Made by a program: the position numbers and the translations under genes. The notes beneath the pieces were generated by a model. The model saw only the letters and a list, made by a program, of their open reading frames with translations. It ran no database searches and was not told where the DNA came from. A stretch of DNA of 64,000 nt from an uncultured Anaerolineae bacterium. Its GTDB lineage: Bacteria > Chloroflexota > Anaerolineae > J036 > Brachytrichaceae. The stretch covers positions 1-64,000 of the forward strand of contig CALBEF010000023.1 of the NCBI GenBank assembly GCA_937927775.1, given 5' to 3'. How positions within the stretch are numbered: position 1 is the stretch's first letter; each line of letters starts with the position of its first letter. Shown in pieces: positions 55,037 to 63,933 of this stretch.

Positions 55037-55082
55037 GCCCGGTCACATTCCGGCCCAGACCCGCATAGCGGCCCGCAGGGCG

Positions 55083-56789
55083 TCAATTGCCCTGCGGGCC
55101 GTTTTGACTCAGGTGATTCAGGTACGCCTTCACCCCGATGTTGACGCTCGAATAGAAGGCATGTTCGCCCACTTTGTCCGTCAGGCCGGTCTGGCCCAGC
55201 ATCCACTTCAGCGGCGGGCTGGCGCCGGCGAAGCGCAACTCGATCCCGCGCGCGTCCAGATCGGCATTTAGTTGATGAATGACTTCCGCCGCGCTTGAAT
55301 CAATGTCGATGATCGGCTCGGCGCTGATGAGCACCCAGCGCACCGGCTGCCTGGCGCGCGCGATCAACTGCTTCACGCGCGCCTGAAAACGCTGGGCATT
55401 GGCGAAGAACAGCGGGGCGTGGAAACGATACACGATCAGGCCGGGCATCAGCTCGACGCTGTCAACCCGGTCGACAGCGTGAAATCGATCGATGCCCTCG
55501 ACGCTGACCAGCACTGCGTCGTAAGGCCGGGCCGTGCGGGCAACCATGACCATCATCGACAGGGCCACGGTGAACAGGATGCCCTGCAGGATGCCCACCG
55601 TGAGCACGCCCAGGATCGTCACCAGCGCCAGCCCGAATTCCGACCGGCGCATGCGCGCCAGCTCCAGCATACCCGGCGCGTCGATCAGCCGGAAGGCCGC
55701 CACAAAGATGATGCTGGCCAGCGCCACGGTCGGCAGCTCGCTGAGCCAGGGCGTGAAGAACAGCAGGAACGGCACGATGAGCGCCGCCGCGACGATGCCG
55801 GACATCTGCGACTTGTTGCCCAGATCGTCGTTGACGACCGTGCGCGAGCCGCTGGCGGCGACGGTGAAGCCGCCGGTGAGGCCGGCTGCCAGATTGCACG
55901 CGCCGAGCGCGACCAGCTCCTGACTCGCGTCGATCTCGTATCCGTTGCGCCGGGCGTACAGACGCGCCGTGAGCACCACATCGGCAAACACGATCAGCGA
56001 CAGGCTGAGCGCCGGCAGCAACAGATCGCGCGCATCGGCCAGCGAGATGGCCGGCAACGCCACCACCGGCAGGCCGGTTGGAACCAGGCCAACCACGGCC
56101 AGCCCGTGCTGCTTGAGATCGAGCAGCGCGGAGGCAACCGTCATCAGGACAACCAGCGCAAGCGACCCCGGCGCCTTGCGCGCGAATCGCCGCAGGGCCA
56201 GAATGAAGGCAATGCCGGCGCCGCCCAGCGCCAGCGTCAGCGGGTGAATCTGATCGAGTTTGGACGCCATCTCCAGCAGCCGGGGGAAGAAGTCGTCGTT
56301 TTCCAGGCGCACGCCCAGCAACCGGCCCACCTGGCTGGCGAGGATGATCAGTCCGGTGCCAAGCGTGTAGCCGGTGAGCAAGGGCCTGGAGAAGAAGTCG
56401 GCCAGAAAGCCGACCTTCAACAGGCCGGCGCCGATGGCGATCAGGCCGACCATCAGCGCCAGCATGGATGCCAGCGCAACATGGCGCGCCGGGTCGCCGT
56501 TGTGGGTGAGCGGCGCCAGCACGCTGGCCACGATGATCGCGCTCGTCGCCTCCGGCCCCATGATGAGCTGGCGCGAAGTTCCAAGCAGCGCGTAACAGAG
56601 CATAGCGACCAGGGCGGCATACAGGCCGGTCACTGCCGGCACGCCGGCCAGTTGCGCGTAAGCGATCACGGACGGCACGGACACAGCGAACACCGTCATG
56701 CCGGCGACGATGTCGCTGCGCAGCCAGGCCCGGCGATATGCGCCCAGGCTCGCCAGACCCGGCAACGCCCGTGAGAGGAGTTGGCGCAT
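55083..56789 (-). CDS. SulP-family anion (sulfate/bicarbonate) transporter
   Basis: 568 residues. About 12 hydrophobic segments; SVPSVIAYAQLAGVPAVTGLYAAL (in pieces) and LLGTSRQLIMGPEATSA are the SulP opening, and GFTVAASGSRTVVNDDLGNKSQMSG sits in the conserved middle. A C-terminal STAS domain about 440-568 (LMPGLIVYRFHAPLFFANAQ) has DIDSSAAEVIH. It probably takes up sulfate or bicarbonate. The ATG at 56789 fits the family; a longer TTG frame reaches 56840. Confidence 0.92.
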   Translation of the reverse strand: MRQLLSRALPGLASLGAYRRAWLRSDIVAGMTVFAVSVPSVIAYAQLAGVPAVTGLYAALVAMLCYALLGTSRQLIMGPEATSAIIVASVLAPLTHNGDPARHVALASMLALMVGLIAIGAGLLKVGFLADFFSRPLLTGYTLGTGLIILASQVGRLLGVRLENDDFFPRLLEMASKLDQIHPLTLALGGAGIAFILALRRFARKAPGSLALVVLMTVASALLDLKQHGLAVVGLVPTGLPVVALPAISLADARDLLLPALSLSLIVFADVVLTARLYARRNGYEIDASQELVALGACNLAAGLTGGFTVAASGSRTVVNDDLGNKSQMSGIVAAALIVPFLLFFTPWLSELPTVALASIIFVAAFRLIDAPGMLELARMRRSEFGLALVTILGVLTVGILQGILFTVALSMMVMVARTARPYDAVLVSVEGIDRFHAVDRVDSVELMPGLIVYRFHAPLFFANAQRFQARVKQLIARARQPVRWVLISAEPIIDIDSSAAEVIHQLNADLDARGIELRFAGASPPLKWMLGQTGLTDKVGEHAFYSSVNIGVKAYLNHLSQNGPQGN

Positions 56790-56853
56790 GGATGGGCGGG
56801 AGGATACCAGATCGAGCGCCGGCGCGGACTGTGCCCGCAATCAGCTCGATCCG

Positions 56854-58269
56854 TCAAGCCGGGGCGGAGATGGGTGTGGTTGTGGGGTTAAAGGGAACAG
56901 CGGCGGGCAAGGCTTCTACCCGCATACGCAAACCGTTTTTGGGACGCAGGGTGATCAGCGGTTGCGGCTCGACCACGTGGCCGGCTACCGACCGCAGCCG
57001 ATACCGCTGCGCGATCGTCGCCAGGATCAGGCGCGCTTCCATCAGCGCGAAGGTGTTGCCAATGCAAATGCGCGGGCCGGCGGCGAACGGGATGTACGCG
57101 CCTTTGGGCAGCCTTTTCTCGAAATCGCCCGCCCAGCGTTCAGGCAGGAAGGCTTCGGGCTGCTCGAAATAGCGCGGGTCGCGGTGCGACACCCACGGGC
57201 TGATGAACACCGAGGCCCCGCGCGGGAGGGTGTAGCCGCCGATGACGACCTCTTGCTGCGCCTCGCGCGATGTGACCCACGCCGGCGGATACAGTCGCAG
57301 CGTCTCTTTGATGATCCAGTCGGTGTAAGTCAGGCCGGGCAGATCGGCCAGCGCGGGCGGGCGTCCGGCCAGAGCTGCGCGCAGCTCTTCATGCAGGCGC
57401 GCCTCGGCCTGTGGATGCTGCGCCAGCAGATGCCAGGCCCAGCTCAGCGTGACAGCGGTAGTCTCATGGCCGGCCAGAAACAGCGTGTAAATCTCGTTGC
57501 GCGCCTGCTGATCGCTCATGCCGCGGCCATGTTCGTCAGCGGCCAACAGTAGCATTGACAATAGATCGCCCCGCGCGGCTAACTCGGCGCGCCCCAAAGC
57601 GCGCCGCTCGCGGATCAGGCGCATCACCAGGCCATCGATCACAGCCTGGGCCCGTCGCGCGCGCCGGTTCTCGCGGGTGGGCAGCCAGTCCGGGATCTGG
57701 ACAAGGCGGTTGAATTGCGCGTTGGTGATCTCCAACCCGGCTTCAATTGCGCGGCCTACCTCTTCCACCTCGTCCGACACGTCGATGTCGAACAAAGCCA
57801 GGCTGACGATGCGCATGGTCAGGGCCATCATGTCGTGATGGATGTCGCGCTCCTGGCCGGCGCGCCAGTCTTGCAGCGCGCGTTCGGTCTGCGCCACCAT
57901 GATCTGCGCATAGCTTTCGATGCGCCGGCTGTGAAAGGCGGGCTGAATCAGCCGGCGCTGGCGCAGCCAGAAATCTCCGTCACTGGTGAGCAGGCTCTCG
58001 CCCAGCCACGGCTTGAACACCTGTTTCATGATGGCTGGCTTATGGAACAGGGCGGCCTGCTCTACATACACCTGATGCGTCCAGTCAGGGTGGCTCACCA
58101 GATAGCCCGGAAAAGGCCCGAAGAAGAAGCGCACCATGTCGCCATAACGGCGCGCCAGCTCAAGCAGGTAAGCCGGCGCGTTCTGGCGGAAACGGCGCAG
58201 GCTGCGCAACCCCAGCACATCCTTCGGGCCGGGTGGCGCTGCCTGCTGTCGTGTCAAGCGTGTTGCCAT
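56854..58269 (-). CDS. Cytochrome P450
   Basis: 471 residues. I-helix oxygen motif LFLAGHETTAVTLSW near 265, ExxR in KETLRLYPPAW near 325, PERF-like FLPERWAGDF, and the haem-thiolate loop PFAAGPRICIGNTFALME with Cys near 402. It is a soluble bacterial enzyme without a membrane anchor, similar in style to CYP102/CYP110-type proteins. No ferredoxin or reductase gene is adjacent. The substrate is unknown. It ends 65 nt before the SulP start on the same strand. Confidence 0.93.
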   Translation of the reverse strand: MATRLTRQQAAPPGPKDVLGLRSLRRFRQNAPAYLLELARRYGDMVRFFFGPFPGYLVSHPDWTHQVYVEQAALFHKPAIMKQVFKPWLGESLLTSDGDFWLRQRRLIQPAFHSRRIESYAQIMVAQTERALQDWRAGQERDIHHDMMALTMRIVSLALFDIDVSDEVEEVGRAIEAGLEITNAQFNRLVQIPDWLPTRENRRARRAQAVIDGLVMRLIRERRALGRAELAARGDLLSMLLLAADEHGRGMSDQQARNEIYTLFLAGHETTAVTLSWAWHLLAQHPQAEARLHEELRAALAGRPPALADLPGLTYTDWIIKETLRLYPPAWVTSREAQQEVVIGGYTLPRGASVFISPWVSHRDPRYFEQPEAFLPERWAGDFEKRLPKGAYIPFAAGPRICIGNTFALMEARLILATIAQRYRLRSVAGHVVEPQPLITLRPKNGLRMRVEALPAAVPFNPTTTPISAPA

Positions 58270-58298
58270 ACAAATAATCGGTTGCGCCCGGCGCTTGT

Positions 58299-59345
58299 TC
58301 AGCGCCGGGTTTTGCGTTGCGGCTTTGGTTGAATCTTCTGCTGCGCCGCTCTATCGCCCATCGTCATCGCCATGACTGCCTTCTGCGCGTGCAGGCGGTT
58401 CTCGGCTTCTTCATACACCACAGACTGCGGGCCGTCGATCACGGCGTCGGTCACTTCCAGCCCGCGATCGGCCGGCAGGCAGTGCATATAGATCGCGTCT
58501 TTCTTCGCCAGCGCCATGCGCCGCTCGTCGCAGATCCAGCCGGTGTATTTCCTGCCGATCTCGGCGCTCTCCTTCAGGTCGCTGGTCGTCAACATGCAGC
58601 CCCAGGACTTGGGATAGACCACATCGGCGTTCTCGAAGGCGTCGTCCATGTCGTGCGTGACGCGAAACGAGCCGCCGCTTTGCTGCGCGCCCTGCTCGGC
58701 CTGTTGCAGGATTTCCGGCATCAGTTTGTACTCCGGCGGATGCGCCAGCACTACATCCATGCCGAAGCGCGCCATCTGGATGATGAGTGATTGCGGCACG
58801 CTGATCGGCTTCTGGTAGCTGGCGGCGTAGGCCCAGCTCACCGCAATTTTGCAGCCTTTCAGGTTCCTGCCCTTGTATTCGCGGATGGTGAGCAGATCGG
58901 CCAGAATCTGGAAGGGGTGGTACACATCACACTGCATGTTCAGCACCGGCGCCGGGCTGTGCTGGGCGACTTCGTTGATGTAGCGGTTGCCAAACGCCCA
59001 GTCGCACTGGCGGATGGCGATGCCGTTGAAGTAACGCCCGAAAATCTGGCCGATCTCTTTGGCGGTGTCGCCGTGTGAGATCTGGGTTGTGTTGCTGTCG
59101 ATGAACGCGGCGTGGCCGCCGAGCTGGGCCATGCCGGCCTCAAATGAGCCGCGCGTGCGGGTGCTGGTGAAGAAGAAGAGCATCGCCAGCGTTTTGTCGC
59201 GCAGCAATGGGTGTGGCTTGCCGGCGCGATATTCCTTTTTCAGCCGGCTTGCCAAATCGAGCACAGCTTCAGTTTCGGGGATCGAGAAGTCCAGGTCGCT
59301 GATGAAGTCGCGGCCGGCCAGAGAAATGGGTTTTGCGCGAGGCAT
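58299..59345 (-). CDS. Aspartate/ornithine carbamoyltransferase superfamily, YgeW-like
   Basis: 348 residues. Carbamoyl-phosphate loop FFFTSTRTRGSFEAGMAQLGG near 57-77, the MQCDVYHPFQ motif near 143, SWAYAASYQKPISVPQSLI near 175, and the HCLPADRGLEV C-terminal loop. The insertion with KPISVPQ and DVVYPKSWGCM resembles E. coli YgeW rather than standard ArgF or PyrB. The carbamoyl acceptor is not known. A ureidoglycolate- or amino-acid-related role is inferred from the YgeY-like gene directly upstream. Confidence 0.8.
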   Translation of the reverse strand: MPRAKPISLAGRDFISDLDFSIPETEAVLDLASRLKKEYRAGKPHPLLRDKTLAMLFFFTSTRTRGSFEAGMAQLGGHAAFIDSNTTQISHGDTAKEIGQIFGRYFNGIAIRQCDWAFGNRYINEVAQHSPAPVLNMQCDVYHPFQILADLLTIREYKGRNLKGCKIAVSWAYAASYQKPISVPQSLIIQMARFGMDVVLAHPPEYKLMPEILQQAEQGAQQSGGSFRVTHDMDDAFENADVVYPKSWGCMLTTSDLKESAEIGRKYTGWICDERRMALAKKDAIYMHCLPADRGLEVTDAVIDGPQSVVYEEAENRLHAQKAVMAMTMGDRAAQQKIQPKPQRKTRR

Positions 59346-59364
59346 GGTTCGTTTTGTCTCCAAC

Positions 59365-59385
59365 GTTCAAGGTTCAAGAATCAAG
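59365..59385. repeat. Short heptamer array (GTTCAAG)
   Basis: GTTCAAG, GTTCAAG, AATCAAG, in the gap between the YgeY-like and the carbamoyltransferase genes. Confidence 0.6.
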
Positions 59386-59437
59386 CGCTTTGGATTGCGC
59401 ATCAGTCACGTGGCTCATTGCCGGGCATCGCGCCGGT

Positions 59438-60658
59438 TTAACTGTTTTGGGCGATCATCGCCGGCAGCGCGGCATAGAAGGCTGTCGCGTTGACCACATC
59501 ATCCAGCCGCACCTGATCGAGTGTGGTGTGGGCGTGGATTTCGTCGCCCGGCCCGAAGCCGATGGACGGGATGCCGGCCTGCCCGGCCCAGTACGTGCCG
59601 TTGGTGCTGAAGTCCCATTTGCCCGTGCGCGCGCGCTGGCCGTACACCAGTTCGGTGGTGTTCAGCGCGGCCTGCACAACCGGATGCGATTCGTCGAGCG
59701 CCCAGGCCGGGAAATACTTGTCGAGCGTCAGCCGGAAGCCGGTGTAGCTCGGCTCGTCCCAGGTGAGCATCTCCAGCCGCATGTCGCCGGCGCCGGCCCG
59801 GTCGATGATGGCCTGCACCTCGGCCAGGGTGCTCTCGCGCGTGTCGCCAAAGGTCAGGCGCCGGTCGATGAACAGCGTGGCCTCGTCCGGCACAGCGTTG
59901 ATGCTGGCCGTGCTGACGCGCAGGTCGGTGGCGGTGATCGTGCCCTTGCCCAGGAACTCGTGTGTGCGCAGGCGCGCATCCAGATCGCGGACGCCGGCGA
60001 TGACCGGCAATAGTTTGTAGATGGCGTTGTCGCCCAGGAAGTTGCTGGCCGCGTGCGCGCTGCGGCCTTTGGCGACCACTTTCATCTCGATGCGCCCTTT
60101 GTGGCCGCGATAGACCTGCATTCTGGTCGGCTCGCCGATCACCACAATGTCGGGGCGCACTTTGGGGTCATGATCGACGAAGCACAGGCCGGCGATGCCG
60201 TCCATCCACTCTTCCATGTTGCCGGTGTACCAGGCCGTCCAGCCATCCAACAGGCCGAGATCGCGCGCCAGGGCCATGCCATACACCATGCCGGGCGTGC
60301 TGCCTTTCTCGTCGCACGCGCCGCGCGCGTACAAGACGCCGTCGGCAACTTTGCCCTCGAAGGGATCCCATTGCCACTGCGAGCGGTCGCCGACGCCGAC
60401 GGTGTCGATGTGCGAGTCGAAGACGATCGCGCGCGGCCCATTCCCAATCCGGCCGAGGATGTTGCCCATCACATCGAAGCGCGCTTCGTCGAACCCGAGC
60501 CGGCGCATCTCTGCGGCGATGCGTTCGCCAACCAGCCCGATCTGCGAGTCCATGCTGGGAATGGCGCAAATCTCGCGCAGGAAGCGCACGATGTCCTCGC
60601 GGTGGGCGTCGATGCGCGCCTTGAGTTGATCAATTGCGTTGGGAGTCAACTGGCTCAT
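59438..60658 (-). CDS. M20 peptidase family, YgeY-like hydrolase
   Basis: 406 residues. Zinc-dependent M20 fold: His in FDSHIDTVGVGD, bridging Asp in YARGACDEKGSTPGMVYG, Glu in YTGNMEEWMDG, VIGEPTRMQVYRGHKG, and a dimerisation domain (GRSAHAASNFLGDNAIYK). The last part has FGPGDEIHAHTTLDQV with the final His. The sequence matches the YgeY branch linked to the YgeW carbamoyltransferase in E. coli, a purine/amino-acid catabolic cluster; the substrate is not established. TAGAAT lies 9 nt before the ATG. Confidence 0.85.
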   Translation of the reverse strand: MSQLTPNAIDQLKARIDAHREDIVRFLREICAIPSMDSQIGLVGERIAAEMRRLGFDEARFDVMGNILGRIGNGPRAIVFDSHIDTVGVGDRSQWQWDPFEGKVADGVLYARGACDEKGSTPGMVYGMALARDLGLLDGWTAWYTGNMEEWMDGIAGLCFVDHDPKVRPDIVVIGEPTRMQVYRGHKGRIEMKVVAKGRSAHAASNFLGDNAIYKLLPVIAGVRDLDARLRTHEFLGKGTITATDLRVSTASINAVPDEATLFIDRRLTFGDTRESTLAEVQAIIDRAGAGDMRLEMLTWDEPSYTGFRLTLDKYFPAWALDESHPVVQAALNTTELVYGQRARTGKWDFSTNGTYWAGQAGIPSIGFGPGDEIHAHTTLDQVRLDDVVNATAFYAALPAMIAQNS

Positions 60659-60667
60659 AGCCCCTCG

Positions 60668-60690
60668 ATTCTAATTCGGTCTGCTAGAAT
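60668..60690. promoter_or_regulatory. Back-to-back -10 boxes of ygeY-like and pyrK genes
   Basis: TAGAAT on the minus strand (60668-60673), 9 nt before the hydrolase ATG, and TAGAAT on the plus strand (60685-60690), 6 nt before the pyrK ATG. Only 11 nt separate the hexamers. Confidence 0.6.
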
Positions 60691-60696
60691 CATCGC

Positions 60697-61605
60697 ATGT
60701 CGTCCGCGCTTTCTTCCGACATCCTCGGAGTCTCGCAAAGTCCGGGAGCGTCGGCGCTCGAATTGCCCCGCATGTCCCGCATCGTTGAGATCCGGCGCGA
60801 GACGCCGCTGGTGAAAACCTTTGTGTTCGATTGCGACATCGACGCCGAGCCGGGGCAATTTATTTTGTTGTGGTTGCCGGGGGTGGACGAGAAGCCGATG
60901 AGCATCGCCGGCATGTCGCCGCTCATGGTCAGCGTGGCGCGCGTCGGCCCGATGACGATGGCGCTGCACGAGCTGAATGTGGGTGACATGCTGGGCTGGC
61001 GCGGCCCGTTCGGCAAGCCGTTCCGCCTGGAGCGCGACCGGCGCGCATTGCTGGTGGCCGGCGGCTATGGCAGCGCGCCGCTGTACGCGCTGGCCCAACA
61101 AGCCCTGGCGCACGGCATGGAGGTGACGGTCGCCATCGGTGCGCGCGTTGCCGACGAATTGCTGTACGCGGACAAGTTCGACGAGCTGGGTGTCGCGCTC
61201 CTGCTCAGCACCAATGACGGCTCGCGCGGCGTGAAAGGGTTCGTCACCGACGCCATCCGCCAACACTTCCTCACCCCGCTCGCCGCTCGCCAATCGCCAC
61301 TCCCCGAATCGTCAATCGTCAATCGTCAATCGTCAATCCCCCCAATCCAAAATCTGACCGTCTACGCCTGCGGCCCGGAGCGCATGCTGGTTGCGCTGCA
61401 TGCCCTGTGCCGGCAACAGGGATGGAACGGGCAACTGAGCGTCGAACGGTATATGAAATGCGGATTCGGTGTGTGCGGCCAGTGCGCGCTGGACGACATT
61501 CTGGTGTGCATTGATGGGCCGGTGCTAACGCTGGACCAACTGGACGGCAAAAAAGACTTCGGGCACTGGCATCGCGGGCCAACCGGCCGGCGCATGGAAA
61601 TTTGA
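60697..61605 (+). CDS. pyrK: Dihydroorotate dehydrogenase electron-transfer subunit-like, with repeat insertions
   Basis: 302 residues. Ferredoxin-reductase fold: FAD motif EKPMSIAGMSP near 68, NAD motif LLVAGGYGSAPLYAL near 120, and the PyrK-type 2Fe-2S motif YMKCGFGVCGQCALDDILVC near 250-270. It passes electrons between NAD and the PyrD subunit; PyrD itself is not in the window. The N-terminal 25 codons include a degenerate ACTCCCGGAGTCT palindrome (60720-60748). Between the NAD and Fe-S modules an ATCGTCA array (61282-61352) adds about 23 residues with [10 protein letters not shown]. The TAGAAT box supports the ATG at 60697. Confidence 0.85.
   Translation: MSSALSSDILGVSQSPGASALELPRMSRIVEIRRETPLVKTFVFDCDIDAEPGQFILLWLPGVDEKPMSIAGMSPLMVSVARVGPMTMALHELNVGDMLGWRGPFGKPFRLERDRRALLVAGGYGSAPLYALAQQALAHGMEVTVAIGARVADELLYADKFDELGVALLLSTNDGSRGVKGFVTDAIRQHFLTPLAARQSPLPESSIVNRQSSIPPIQNLTVYACGPERMLVALHALCRQQGWNGQLSVERYMKCGFGVCGQCALDDILVCIDGPVLTLDQLDGKKDFGHWHRGPTGRRMEI
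60720..60748. repeat. Degenerate dispersed palindrome inside pyrK
   Basis: TCGGAGTCT and AGTCCGGGA arms with mismatches, encoding GVSQSPGA within the N-terminal tail of PyrK. Related to the copies at 31037 and 53804. Confidence 0.5.
61282..61352. repeat. Heptamer array inside pyrK (ATCGTCA/CTCGCCA)
   Basis: CTCGCCG, CTCGCCA, ATCGCCA, CTCCCCG, then four ATCGTCA units and ATCCAAA. The coding strand has the stop-free orientation and the frame is maintained. Confidence 0.88.
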
Positions 61606-61626
61606 CCCGCGCCACAGGGGCATGGT

Positions 61627-62991
61627 GTGATGATGCTGATCCGGCAGGGCACGCTCGTCAGCGCCGGTGGATTGCGCCGCGCAGATATCCTCGTCGCCGG
61701 CGAACATATCCTCGCGGTTGAAGATGCGATCCGCGACGACGACCTGGCAGTCTTGCGCGCCCGGCATGGCTTGCCGAACGGGGCGACTCAGATCATTGAT
61801 GCAGCCGGCCTGCTGATCTTCCCCGGCCTGATCGACGTTCACGTTCACGCGCGCGAGCCGGGCGCGGAGCACAAAGAGGACTGGCACAGCGTCACCTGCG
61901 CGGCGGTTGCCGGCGGCGTCACCACCGTGCTGGCCATGCCCAACACAGCGCCGGCTGTGACAGACGCGCCCTCGTTCGCGCATACGCTCAGTCTGGCGCA
62001 GCGCAAAGCCGTGTGCGACTTTGGCTTGTATCTGGGCGCGACCAATGCCAACCAGCGTGTGGCCGAACAGGCGCCGGATCTGGGCGAGTGTGGGTTGAAA
62101 ATCTACATGGGCAGCAGCACCGGCGACCTGCTGGTGCAGGATTTCGAGCCGCAGTACGAGCACTTCGCGCATTACCCACACGACCGGGTGATCGCCGTTC
62201 ATGCCGAGCACGAGCCGGCGGTGCAGTATTTTGCGCGGCGCGGCGTCCGGCGTCCGCCCATCTGCGCCGAGTTGGAGACGGCCCGCGCCATCACGCTGGC
62301 CCGGCACTGTGAGCGCCCCGTGCACATCTGCCATTTGTCCACCCGCCGCGAGATCGAGCTGGTGCGCGAGGCCAAATCGCGCGGCGCGCGCGTGACTTGC
62401 GAAGCCACGCCGCACCATCTTTTTCTGACACTGGACTATGAGCTTCAGTCTGGCGCGCGGCTATCCGATGACGACGCGCGCCCATTGTTTCAGATGAACC
62501 CACCCTTGCGCGAACTGGCCGACCTGGACGCGCTGTGGGACAACCTCGATGTCATCGATTGCATCGCCACCGATCACGCCCCGCACACGCTGGAGGAGAA
62601 ACGCAGCGCGCATCCGCCCAGCGGTGTGCCCGGCCTGGAAACGCTGCTGCCGCTGTTGTTGACGGCTGCCTCTGGCGAGTATGGCCCCGCTCGTCTGGGC
62701 CTTGCCGATATTGCGCGCTTGTGCTGCGAGGGGCCGGCGCGGGTGTTTGGACTGGCGCGCAAGGGTAGAATTGCGCCGGGATTCGATGCCGATCTGACAC
62801 TGGTCGATCCCGACGCGGCATGGTTCATTGGCGATAAAGCGATCTTTTCCAAATGTGGCTGGACGCCGTTCACCGGCTGGCGCGCGCGCGGCGCTGTCAG
62901 CCGGACGTTTGTGCGCGGACGCCTGGCGTTTGATGGTCAAACGGTTGTTGCCCCGCCGGGCAGCGGGCGGCATGTGAATCCCAATGGCTGA
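61627..62991 (+). CDS. pyrC: Dihydroorotase
   Basis: 454 residues, class I type (the multidomain CAD-like branch). Metal site FPGLIDVHVHAREPGAEHKE near 72-91 (HxH), carboxylated Lys in GLKIYMGSSTGD near 160, AVHAEHEP, HICHLSTRREIE with His, ATPHHLFL, and the catalytic Asp in IATDHAPHTLEEK near 315. It cyclises carbamoyl-aspartate in pyrimidine synthesis. Cys and Glu in the active loops favour true dihydroorotase over hydantoinase. The ATG at 61627 follows pyrK by 21 nt, and the stop overlaps the next gene by 8 nt. Confidence 0.9.
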   Translation: MMMLIRQGTLVSAGGLRRADILVAGEHILAVEDAIRDDDLAVLRARHGLPNGATQIIDAAGLLIFPGLIDVHVHAREPGAEHKEDWHSVTCAAVAGGVTTVLAMPNTAPAVTDAPSFAHTLSLAQRKAVCDFGLYLGATNANQRVAEQAPDLGECGLKIYMGSSTGDLLVQDFEPQYEHFAHYPHDRVIAVHAEHEPAVQYFARRGVRRPPICAELETARAITLARHCERPVHICHLSTRREIELVREAKSRGARVTCEATPHHLFLTLDYELQSGARLSDDDARPLFQMNPPLRELADLDALWDNLDVIDCIATDHAPHTLEEKRSAHPPSGVPGLETLLPLLLTAASGEYGPARLGLADIARLCCEGPARVFGLARKGRIAPGFDADLTLVDPDAAWFIGDKAIFSKCGWTPFTGWRARGAVSRTFVRGRLAFDGQTVVAPPGSGRHVNPNG

Positions 62992-63925
62992 GCCACAAAT
63001 GCCAAACATCGGGCCTCATCCTGCATTGCCGGCAGAGCCGGCGCCGCAGGTCAGCGCCGGCCTGCCTGCCCAGCAGACGGCGCGCGCAACCGATCACGAG
63101 TTGACTGCCGCATCGGTGCGCGAGCGCGTTCTGACGCTGGCGGGGCTTATTGCCCTCACCCCGCTGGCGCTGCTGGTGGTCGAGTTGCCGGCGCGCAGCG
63201 CCACGCTGAGCTTTCTCGGCTCGCCGCTGTCCATCAATCTTTCGACCGACTCGCTGCTGCTGATTCTGATCCCGGTGTTGACCTGCGCCGGCGTGGATTG
63301 GGTGCTGCGCGACCACCCGGATGTGCGCGCCGGCGAAGTCCCCTATCTCTTCCCCTTCTGGATCGCACCCGCGTTTGCGGCGCTGGCGCTCAGCCTGCTG
63401 CTGACGCGCATCCCCACGTGGCCCTTGTGGATCGTTATCCTGATCATCGGCGTGACGATGATCGCCACCCTGGTCTTTGCCGAGTACGTCAGCCTGTCGC
63501 CCAACGCGCGCGGCTACGCTGTTGCGCGTCTGGCGCTGACCGGCGTCAGCTACGCCATCGCCTTTGCGTTGTTCACGCTGATCTACAGCGCGCGCGAGCG
63601 CAGCATCATCAGCGCGACGCTAACTACCCTCATTGCCGCCGGCCTGGCGCTCGATCTCATGGCGCCGCACATTATTGGGCTGAGGACGGCGGCCCTCTTT
63701 GCCGGCGTCATCGGCCTCATGGTCGGACAGACGACCTGGGCGCTCAATTACTGGAATATTTCCAACTGGAGCGCCGGCGTGCTGTTGTTGACCGTTTTCT
63801 ATGTGTTGATCGGCCTGGCCCAGCAATACTTCCAGGACCGCCTGAGCCGCGCCGTGCTGATTGAATTTGTGGTGGTGGCGCTGGTGGCCCTGGTTGTGGT
63901 GTGGCAACTGGCCGGGGTGCGGTAG
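62984..63925 (+). CDS. Hypothetical polytopic membrane protein
   Basis: 313 residues. A Pro/Ala-rich N-terminus of about 45 residues is followed by eight or so hydrophobic segments. VPYLFPFWIAPAFAALALSLLLTRIP and GLMVGQTTWALNYWNISNW are the most distinctive parts, cited in part. No transport or enzyme motif is recognised. The start overlaps pyrC by 8 nt, so it is translated with it. It may belong to a small family frequent in Chloroflexota, but that is inference. A heptamer array begins 8 nt after the stop. Confidence 0.65.
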   Translation: MAEPQMPNIGPHPALPAEPAPQVSAGLPAQQTARATDHELTAASVRERVLTLAGLIALTPLALLVVELPARSATLSFLGSPLSINLSTDSLLLILIPVLTCAGVDWVLRDHPDVRAGEVPYLFPFWIAPAFAALALSLLLTRIPTWPLWIVILIIGVTMIATLVFAEYVSLSPNARGYAVARLALTGVSYAIAFALFTLIYSARERSIISATLTTLIAAGLALDLMAPHIIGLRTAALFAGVIGLMVGQTTWALNYWNISNWSAGVLLLTVFYVLIGLAQQYFQDRLSRAVLIEFVVVALVALVVVWQLAGVR

Positions 63926-63933
63926 AGGAGTTG

